From assembly GCA_009781125.1 (NCBI GenBank), contig WQYS01000199.1, positions 1 to 5,355 of the forward strand: DNA of 5,355 nucleotides, given 5' to 3'. Below, in pieces: positions 1 through 5,355 of the stretch (position 1 is the stretch's first letter; the number at the start of each line of letters is the position of its first letter). Source of the DNA: Acidobacteriaceae bacterium (GTDB lineage: Bacteria; Acidobacteriota; Terriglobia; Terriglobales; Acidobacteriaceae). The notes below the pieces were generated by a model. That model was not told the DNA's origin and ran no database searches. It saw only the letters and a list, made by a program, of their open reading frames with translations. A program made the position numbers and the translations under genes.

Positions 1-48
1 CTCTCCCGGATGAATCTCAACCAATCGAACTGTATTCTTCCGCGCCAT
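1..48 (-). CDS. N-terminus of a probable HigA-type (XRE family) antitoxin, cut by the window edge
   Basis: Sixteen codons are visible from an ATG at 46-48, reading MARKNTVRLVEIHPGE and running off the left edge. An AGGAG lies five bases upstream of the ATG (plus-strand 54-58), which supports a real start. The IHPGE segment after a short basic N-terminus is typical of HigA-type addiction-module antidotes, in which IHPGE(I/M)L is followed by an XRE helix-turn-helix. Known members of that family bind and neutralise an mRNA-cleaving HigB toxin and repress their own operon. Here the gene begins 29 bases after the zinc-ribbon gene stop on the same strand, so co-transcription is likely. No HigB-like gene precedes it, although HigB normally lies directly upstream. 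With only 16 residues the family call is tentative; the helix-turn-helix itself would lie outside the window. Confidence 0.5.
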   Translation of the reverse strand, partial: MARKNTVRLVEIHPGE

Positions 49-77
49 CTCTTCTCCTAGTGGTATCACGTCCGGCG

Positions 78-506
78 TTATACGCAATTCGCGATACTCC
101 ATTTCTTTATATTTTTCTCATCTAGGAACTCTTTGAACTTGGGACTTCGATCCCTAGCCCAATCGACATAAACAAGAGTCTTACATTTGGGGCATTCCAT
201 GAGCGGGCCAGCAATACTGCGTGTAAATGGCCCCTGAAGATGAACAGCGATTTTTTCTGTATCCCAACAGTGCGCACAGAAAGGAGTTCTATCGTCTTCT
301 GTGTAGTAACAAGGGAACTCAAAGACCATTGATGCCTTTTGATCAAGAAGCTCTTGTAGCTGCCGGTTCTCCTGCTTGAGCTTGCTGTTTTCGTCGCTCA
401 TCGTGACTATTTGATCAGTAAGGCCAACCAATTTTATGTAAAGATCATGGTTTGCGACCTTGTCAGCAACAGACAAAGCTTCTTTCATTGCATCAAGCAC
501 ACTCAC
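78..506 (-). CDS. Uncharacterised coiled-coil plus zinc-ribbon protein, 142 aa
   Basis: The start is the GTG at 504-506, because a GGAGG (plus-strand 513-517) sits six bases before it; an upstream in-frame TTG at 522-524 has no such site and would place the GGAGG inside the gene. Residues about 30-58 are rich in K, E, Q, N and L and look like a short coiled coil (DENSKLKQENRQLQELLDQK). A zinc ribbon follows: C77-x2-C80 within PFCAHCWD, and C105-x2-C108 within CPKCK, 24 residues apart. This arrangement, a helical N-terminus then a 'PFCxxCWD ... CPxCK' ribbon, recurs in many small bacterial proteins of unknown function, often on mobile or accessory DNA (from memory, not searched). No catalytic motif is visible; binding of a protein or nucleic acid partner is only an inference. 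The gene lies 24 bases after the 56-aa gene and 29 bases before the HigA-like gene. Its base composition is lower in G+C than that of dnaK. Confidence 0.8.
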   Translation of the reverse strand: MSVLDAMKEALSVADKVANHDLYIKLVGLTDQIVTMSDENSKLKQENRQLQELLDQKASMVFEFPCYYTEDDRTPFCAHCWDTEKIAVHLQGPFTRSIAGPLMECPKCKTLVYVDWARDRSPKFKEFLDEKNIKKWSIANCV

Positions 507-512
507 TACAAA

Positions 513-517
513 CCTCC
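513..517 (-). promoter_or_regulatory. Ribosome binding site that decides the GTG start of the zinc-ribbon gene
   Basis: GGAGG on the minus strand, six bases upstream of GTG at 504-506. It selects this GTG over the longer TTG-initiated reading at 524 and over the later in-frame ATG (Met7, at 486-488). Confidence 0.7.
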
Positions 518-530
518 ATCGCAAAAACTA

Positions 531-701
531 CTAGTTCCACATCTGTTGAATCGGCATCGGCTCAATCTTCAGCATCAGCTCGGGAGCTACTCCGGAGAGC
601 TTGCGCGCGAACTCCCTTGCCTGGCCTTCGCTGTCGAAGAGCTGCTGTGCATGAAGCTTTCCGCCAAACCACTGTTCGCACTTCCAGACAATGTTCTTCA
701 T
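531..701 (-). CDS. Small hypothetical protein, 56 aa
   Basis: ATG at 699-701, stop TAG at 531-533. An AAGGAGG ribosome binding site (plus-strand 708-714) lies six bases upstream, the strongest such site in the window. The product begins MKNIVWKCEQWFGGKLHAQQ and ends LKIEPMPIQQMWN. It has three tryptophans and one cysteine (C8), no signal peptide and no membrane segment. The pattern suggests strand (about 2-13), helix (about 23-36, SEGQAREFARKL), strand (about 43-49, MLKIEPM), so a small beta-alpha-beta fold is possible. I do not recognise the family. It lies 132 bases downstream of dnaK on the same strand, with hairpins between them, and 24 bases before the zinc-ribbon gene, so it may head that small operon or be reached by read-through from dnaK. 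Coding status rests on the ribosome site, the clean open frame and codon use resembling the G+C-rich neighbours. Confidence 0.75.
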   Translation of the reverse strand: MKNIVWKCEQWFGGKLHAQQLFDSEGQAREFARKLSGVAPELMLKIEPMPIQQMWN

Positions 702-745
702 GACGCACCTCCTTGCCGTTTGATAAAAAGCCGTTCTATGCAGAA

Positions 746-777
746 GGGCGCTCCCAACATTTTTGCGAGGAGCGCCC
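746..777 (-). terminator. Hairpin between dnaK and the 56-aa gene, possible terminator
   Basis: A perfect 9-bp G+C-rich stem (GGGCGCTCC at 746-754 with GGAGCGCCC at 769-777) around a 14-base loop. On the minus strand it is followed by TTCTGCAT rather than a clean T-run; a TTTTT appears only about 15-20 bases later. It may end dnaK transcripts partly, or protect their 3' end. No convincing promoter for the 56-aa gene is visible between here and its start. Confidence 0.4.
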
Positions 778-787
778 GAAATCCGAC

Positions 788-830
788 CCCACCCATGCCG
801 CGATAAGACTGCGGCATGAATGGGGCACCC
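788..830 (-). repeat. REP-like hairpin repeat, copy A, directly after the dnaK stop
   Basis: Read on the minus strand it has the arms GGGTGCCCCATTC and ATGGGTGGG around a stem-loop. The inner stem is a perfect 8 bp (794-801 with 811-818, 9-base loop). After a 2x2 mismatch, CCCCA at 787-791 pairs with TGGGG at 821-825. The same arms occur in two more copies at 4286-4321 and 4387-4456 while the stem sequences differ, so the family is defined by its arms and hairpin shape. It starts four bases past the dnaK stop codon and could also act as a transcript end. Confidence 0.7.
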
Positions 831-833
831 AGT

Positions 834-2744
834 TTACTTCTTCTCGTCTACATCCACGTACTCGGCGTCGATCACTCCCTCGTCCTTCTTGGGTTCCTCT
901 GCCGTTGGCGCGGCTGCGGCCCCTTCCGGAGTCTGAGCAGCGTTGGCCTTATACATGGCCTCGGCCAGCTTGTGACTGGCAGTGGTTAGACGCTCCCGAG
1001 CCGAGTTCAGCTCGCTTGCGCTGGGAGTGCCTGCCATCGTCTTCTTCGCCTCTTCGAGCGCCGATTCGACTTCCGTCTTATCCGATGCGGCAATCTTGTC
1101 GCCCGAGTCCTTCAGCATCTTCTCGACGTTGTAGACCATCGAGTCGAGCTGATTGCGCGCCTCGATCTCCTCGCGCTTAGCCTTGTCTTCGCCTGCGTGA
1201 GCCTCGGCCTCCTTCGCCATGCGCTCGACCTCTTCCTTGCTGAGGCCGCTCGAACTGGTGATGGTGATCTTCTGGTCCTTGCCCGTAGCGTTGTCCTTGG
1301 CCGTGACGTTCAAGATGCCGTTGGCGTCGATGTCGAAGGTCACCTCGATCTGCGGAATGCCCCGCGGAGCCGGTGGAATCCCCGACAGTTTGAACTTGCC
1401 CAGCGTGCGGTTCTGCGCGGCCATGGGACGCTCGCCTTGCAGGACGTGAACCTCAACCTCGGTCTGGCTGTCCGCCGCCGTCGAGAAGGTCTCCGTCTTC
1501 TTGGTCGGGATGGTCGTGTTGCGCTGGATCATCGCCGTGGCCACGCCGCCCAGAGTCTCAATCGCCAGCGTCAGAGGAGTCACGTCGAGCAGCAGAAGAT
1601 CCTTCACGTCGCCCGCAAGCACGCCCGCCTGAACCGCCGCTCCTACGGCAACGACTTCATCAGGGTTGACGCCCTTGTGCGGCTCCTTGCCGAACAGCTC
1701 CTTCACCAACTGCTGAATCTTCGGCATACGAGTTTGTCCGCCGACCAGCACCACCTCGTCGATCTTGCCTGCATCGATACCCGCGTCCTTCAGCGCCTGG
1801 CGGCTGGGACCGACCGAACGCTGCAGCAGGTCATCGACCAGGCTCTCCAGCTTGGCGCGCGTCAGCTTGCGGACAAGGTGCTTCGGTCCGCTGGCGTCGG
1901 CGGTGATGAAGGGCAGATTGATCTCCGTCTCCTGCGCCGTCGAAAGTTCGATCTTTGCGCGCTCGGCGGCGTCCTTCAGACGCTGCAAGGCCATCTCGTT
2001 GCCCTTCGAGGTCAGGTCCAGGCCGCTCTCGCTCTTGAACTCGGCGATCAGCCAGTCCACGACGCGCTGGTCCAGATTGTCTCCGCCCAGGTGCGTGTCG
2101 CCGTTGGTGGACTTCACCTCGATGACGCCCTCGCCGACCTCCAGAATGGAGATATCGAAGGTTCCGCCGCCAAAGTCGTAGACCGCGATGGTCTCGTCCT
2201 TCTTCTTGTCGAGTCCGTAGGCCAGCGCTGCCGCCGTCGGCTCGTTGACGATACGCTTGACGTCGAGACCGGCAATCCTTCCGGCGTCCTTGGTGGCCTG
2301 CCGTTGCGCGTCGTTAAAGTACGCCGGAACCGTAATGACTGCCTCAGTTACGGTCGAACCCAGATAGTCCTCGGCGGCCTTCTTCAGCTTTTGCAGGATC
2401 ATGGCCGAAACTTCAGGCGGAGTGTAGTCCTTGCCCTGCGCGTTGACCGCTACATGATCGCCCTGCTGAACCACCTTGTAGGGCACCATCTTCATCTCGT
2501 CGGAGACCTCGTTGTAGCGGCGGCCCATGAACCGCTTGATCGAGTAGATCGTGTTCTCCGGATTGGTGATCGCCTGGCGCTTGGCCACCTGACCCACCAG
2601 CCGTTCGCCGTTCTTGGTGAAGCCGACCACGGATGGCGTAGTGCGTCCGCCCTCGTCGTTCGGAATCACCTTCGGCTCACCGCCCTCCATGACCGCGACG
2701 CACGAGTTTGTAGTTCCGAGGTCAATACCTATAATCTTTGCCAT
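834..2744 (-). CDS. dnaK: Molecular chaperone DnaK (Hsp70), complete, 636 aa
   Basis: An ATP-driven chaperone of the cytoplasm that binds exposed hydrophobic peptide segments and, with DnaJ and GrpE, refolds proteins. All three Hsp70 signatures are present: IDLGTTNS (residues 7-14), the phosphate-2 loop [10 protein letters not shown] (190-199), and [14 protein letters not shown] (331-344). Lys70, needed for ATP hydrolysis in E. coli DnaK, is kept in YSIKRFMG, and the equivalent of the E. coli autophosphorylated threonine is T195. The interdomain linker [10 protein letters not shown] (381-390) leads into the peptide-binding domain (about 393-500) and the helical lid (about 505-600). An Ala/Pro-rich tail ends in [14 protein letters not shown]. 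The length is normal for the family. The ATG at 2742-2744 gives the canonical [14 protein letters not shown] start, with a GGGGGG stretch nine bases upstream. Neither grpE nor dnaJ lies next to it; upstream is a lyase gene on the same strand. A HAIR-like operator and promoter at 2795-2829 suggest HspR control. Confidence 0.99.
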   Translation of the reverse strand: MAKIIGIDLGTTNSCVAVMEGGEPKVIPNDEGGRTTPSVVGFTKNGERLVGQVAKRQAITNPENTIYSIKRFMGRRYNEVSDEMKMVPYKVVQQGDHVAVNAQGKDYTPPEVSAMILQKLKKAAEDYLGSTVTEAVITVPAYFNDAQRQATKDAGRIAGLDVKRIVNEPTAAALAYGLDKKKDETIAVYDFGGGTFDISILEVGEGVIEVKSTNGDTHLGGDNLDQRVVDWLIAEFKSESGLDLTSKGNEMALQRLKDAAERAKIELSTAQETEINLPFITADASGPKHLVRKLTRAKLESLVDDLLQRSVGPSRQALKDAGIDAGKIDEVVLVGGQTRMPKIQQLVKELFGKEPHKGVNPDEVVAVGAAVQAGVLAGDVKDLLLLDVTPLTLAIETLGGVATAMIQRNTTIPTKKTETFSTAADSQTEVEVHVLQGERPMAAQNRTLGKFKLSGIPPAPRGIPQIEVTFDIDANGILNVTAKDNATGKDQKITITSSSGLSKEEVERMAKEAEAHAGEDKAKREEIEARNQLDSMVYNVEKMLKDSGDKIAASDKTEVESALEEAKKTMAGTPSASELNSARERLTTASHKLAEAMYKANAAQTPEGAAAAPTAEEPKKDEGVIDAEYVDVDEKK

Positions 2745-2794
2745 CAGTTAAATCCCCCCATTGCGGGCCTCAGCCCTGTAACTGTAATCGACAT

Positions 2795-2829
2795 TCTCAA
2801 GCATCACACTTGAGTGAGTTATTGTCAAG
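2795..2829 (-). promoter_or_regulatory. HAIR-like operator (HspR type) in front of dnaK
   Basis: On the minus strand three 7-base half-sites follow one another at exact 7-base intervals: CTTGACA (2823-2829), ACTCAAG (2809-2815), CTTGAGA (2795-2801). The published HAIR consensus for the MerR-family repressor HspR is CTTGAGT-N7-ACTCAAG. The first two half-sites match it at 12 of 14 positions with the exact spacing, and the third is a 6/7 match to CTTGAGT. This predicts repression of dnaK by HspR under normal conditions and release on heat or unfolded-protein stress. No hspR gene is in the window, so the regulator is inferred. Confidence 0.65.
2800..2828 (-). promoter_or_regulatory. Predicted housekeeping-sigma promoter of dnaK
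   Basis: A perfect -35 box TTGACA (2823-2828) lies inside the first HAIR half-site. After a 17-base spacer comes GATGCT (2800-2805), a poor -10 box (3/6) that is preceded by TGT, an extended -10 TGn motif. Transcription would start near 2793, giving a leader of roughly 50 bases. The operator half-sites cover both the -35 and -10 regions, which fits direct occlusion by a repressor. An alternative -10, TACAGT (2781-2786), lacks a good -35. Confidence 0.5.
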
Positions 2830-2884
2830 CTATCTGATGCTGAAAAGTTCACATGAGATGCAAGATGGAAATGGTGTTGATTTG

Positions 2885-2896
2885 TTAACCGGTTAA
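2885..2896. promoter_or_regulatory. 12-bp perfect palindrome TTAACCGGTTAA, possible operator
   Basis: A perfect palindrome with a central CCGG, within TGTTAACCGGTTAAAT. This shape resembles operators of LacI-family regulators, which are palindromes centred on CpG. It lies about 57 bases upstream of the dnaK -35 box and about 120 bases downstream of the lyase stop codon, so it is not at the lyase promoter. The function is unproven. Confidence 0.3.
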
Positions 2897-2928
2897 ATCG
2901 GCATAAACGTTCCACGGGGATTGATCTG

Positions 2929-3000
2929 GATGCCTGTACCACGAAAGGCATCTTTCCCCACGGCTACGCTGTGGGCTGATATGGGTCGCGCCTGCGGCGC
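2929..3000 (-). terminator. Block of three consecutive hairpins after the lyase gene
   Basis: Three stem-loops lie within 72 bases, starting 18 bases after the lyase stop: GCGCC-TGC-GGCGC (2988-3000, 5 bp); an 8-bp stem with one G-T pair and loop TAC (2957-2975, CCCACGGC with GCTGTGGG); and a perfect 7-bp stem GATGCCT/AGGCATC with a 10-base loop (2929-2952). None is followed by a T-run on the minus strand, so this is not a classical rho-independent terminator. It could be a structured 3' end of the lyase transcript or a second dispersed repeat. It separates lyase transcription from the dnaK promoter. Confidence 0.4.
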
Positions 3001-3017
3001 TCTGGAAGGGGAGATTC

Positions 3018-4223
3018 TTATGGCCGAGGCCGCGTGACCCAGAGCAGCGGCTGCGCGATGGGGAAGGTTCTCTGTAGATCGGGAATGTCCGTGTCCGGGG
3101 GAAGTTTCTTCCATAGGTCGGCGTACTCGGCCTGATTGAAGGCGCGCGCGGCCAGCAGCAGGCTGGGGCGGCGCAGCGGCAGAGCGGTGAAGTGGTCCGG
3201 GTCTGCCGGATAAGGCCACTCCGCGCGGTTAAGGATAAAAGGATAGTGGCGTGCCACGGCGGAGCGTATTCCTGGCCCGTCCAGCAGGTCGTAGGTCCAC
3301 ACTGTCTCGAAGCGCGTCGTGAGCAGGTTCGCGACGCCGGCCAGCATATCGAGATTGAACAGGCTGTTGCGATAGGGCCACGGAGTCGCGAGTTCGTGCG
3401 GGAAACTTCCATCGGCGAGAATCTGCGCCCGGATGGTCGTGTGCTCGAACTGATGGCGAAGCTCAGAGAGCGGGCGGTCGTCCTTGGTGTTGAGACGCGC
3501 GCAGGCGGTGGTCTGTAGCAACCACGAAGAAGCGTGATGATCCTTGCGGTCGCGGGCGAGTCCGGCGAGCCGTGAGGTCGTCAGCCACTGATAGTATTCG
3601 GTGAACCAGTCTGTAACGGCGTCGAGCGCTGACTGCGGCAGCGCGTTCGACGTGGACAGGAAGGGAAGGCACTGGGCGATCTCTCCTAAGAACACGGCCT
3701 CGACCACACCTTCAGGCCTGCCGGTCTTCGCTGGAAGAATTGTCTGTCCGTAGAGCAGGCTCGGCGTCATGCGCGTTGCTGGAGTGACGAACCATGCATT
3801 GAGATGAGCAGCAGCAGTACTGGCGTAGCGATCTTCGTGCGTCAGCACGTAGGCCGCTGTCAGTGCGGGAACCGCAAGTCCGAGGTTCAGCAGAGCATCG
3901 CGGTGAGCGGTGAACGCGGCTGGATTGCGCTCTCCAGCCCGCTGCGTGTAAGGGGCGCTTGGAGCAGAAGGATCGGGCCAGTAGTCGTCTGCTTCCGAGT
4001 AGAAGTCGTGCGCCGAGCCCGGACTGCGCGGGCAGGGAAGCGTCGTCAGCGGTGCGGGAGCCTGTGCTAGATAGCCGTTTGCGGCCTTGAGAATGCGGTC
4101 ACGGTCGATGGCCGCAACATCAGGACGCGAGCTGGCGATGACTCCGGTCTGCGGCTTCGCAATAGTTGGCGTAAACAGAAGTGCGGCGGCGTTGCAGCAA
4201 AAGATACGGCGACTTGTGAACAT
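3018..4223 (-). CDS. Secreted alginate-lyase-family protein (PL5-like fold), 401 aa
   Basis: Probably an exported polysaccharide lyase related to Pfam Alginate_lyase (PF05426), which cleaves uronate-containing chains by beta-elimination. The evidence is SEADDYWPDPSAPSAPY...RAGERNP (76-101), matching the family's GDYWWPDP...PYIRRDGExNP; KDHHASSWLLQ (227-237) at the place of the family's KNNHGTWYDVQ; and DGSFPHELATPW...YRNSLFNLDML (271-293), matching DGSQPxELxRT...YSxFNLxAL. The N-terminus is a signal peptide with SRRIF (4-8) and a short apolar stretch, so Tat export is possible; cleavage after TIA (residue 22) is a guess. The start is the ATG at 4221-4223, with an AGAGG just upstream; an in-frame extension to 4454 runs through two repeat copies and is not credible. 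Odd point: the Asn directly before the catalytic His of the NNH motif is His (H229-H230), so activity or substrate may differ. No other carbohydrate gene is adjacent. Confidence 0.85.
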   Translation of the reverse strand: MFTSRRIFCCNAAALLFTPTIAKPQTGVIASSRPDVAAIDRDRILKAANGYLAQAPAPLTTLPCPRSPGSAHDFYSEADDYWPDPSAPSAPYTQRAGERNPAAFTAHRDALLNLGLAVPALTAAYVLTHEDRYASTAAAHLNAWFVTPATRMTPSLLYGQTILPAKTGRPEGVVEAVFLGEIAQCLPFLSTSNALPQSALDAVTDWFTEYYQWLTTSRLAGLARDRKDHHASSWLLQTTACARLNTKDDRPLSELRHQFEHTTIRAQILADGSFPHELATPWPYRNSLFNLDMLAGVANLLTTRFETVWTYDLLDGPGIRSAVARHYPFILNRAEWPYPADPDHFTALPLRRPSLLLAARAFNQAEYADLWKKLPPDTDIPDLQRTFPIAQPLLWVTRPRP

Positions 4224-4269
4224 TGGCCCCTCTTGCCGAAAAGTATCACGACAGTAATCTTCTTTCTGA

Positions 4270-5355
<1,086 letters not shown>

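Noticed and set aside
507..524. TTG start at 522-524 for the zinc-ribbon gene
   Set aside because: The GGAGG at 513-517 would be inside the gene, and it is perfectly placed for the GTG at 504-506.
411..1180. Overlapping plus-strand frames at 411-806, 452-703 and 713-1180
   Set aside because: They run opposite better supported minus-strand genes, lack ribosome sites and give low-complexity products.
1197..2813. A 538-codon open frame on the plus strand opposite dnaK
   Set aside because: It is antisense to an unmistakable dnaK, its product is a low-complexity Leu/Arg/Val/Asp-rich sequence, and it arises from the strong third-position G/C bias of dnaK. It has no plausible domain.
2791..2830. 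CIRCE element (HrcA operator) upstream of dnaK
   Set aside because: The inverted repeat does not fit TTAGCACTC-N9-GAGTGCTAA; the half-sites and their spacing fit HAIR instead.
2885..3412. Minus-strand frames overlapping the lyase 3' end and the dnaK upstream region
   Set aside because: They overlap the real lyase frame, read through the hairpin block, and give Arg/Ser/Pro-rich proteins typical of wrong-frame translation.

Overview
The window looks like chromosomal DNA of a moderately GC-rich soil bacterium. The best guess is an Acidobacteriota genome of the Terriglobus/Granulicella/Edaphobacter type. This rests on the style of the DnaK and IlvC proteins, on dnaK standing without grpE or dnaJ beside it, on an acidobacterial-looking alginate-lyase-family protein, and on three copies of a hairpin repeat with conserved GGGTGCCCCAT and GGGTGGG arms that I recall (unverified) as common in that group. 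The phylum is an inference; no rRNA or other marker is present.

Layout, left to right. Positions 1-701 hold three small minus-strand genes: the first 16 codons of a probable HigA-type antitoxin (1-48, cut by the window edge), a 142-residue coiled-coil plus zinc-ribbon protein (78-506, GTG start), and a 56-residue protein with a very good ribosome binding site (531-701). The zinc-ribbon gene is visibly richer in A+T than the rest and looks like accessory DNA. Positions 702-833 are two hairpins, one of them a copy of the dispersed repeat, directly after the dnaK stop. A complete dnaK (834-2744, minus) follows. Upstream of dnaK, at 2795-2829, three regularly spaced half-sites resemble the HAIR operator of the MerR-family heat-shock repressor HspR, with the -35 box TTGACA inside one of them. 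Next come a 12-bp palindrome (2885-2896) and a block of three hairpins (2929-3000) behind the stop codon of a secreted alginate-lyase-family protein (3018-4223, minus). The 337-bp divergent intergenic region 4224-4560 carries two inverted copies of the dispersed repeat and a weak promoter for ilvC, which starts at 4561 and runs off the right edge after 265 codons.

The genes do not form one pathway: DnaK is a housekeeping chaperone, IlvC is branched-chain amino-acid synthesis, and the lyase is polysaccharide degradation. The most informative parts lie between them: the probable HspR control of dnaK, the REP-like repeat family, and the small minus-strand gene cluster behind dnaK. I see no RNA gene, CRISPR array, transposase or phage gene.
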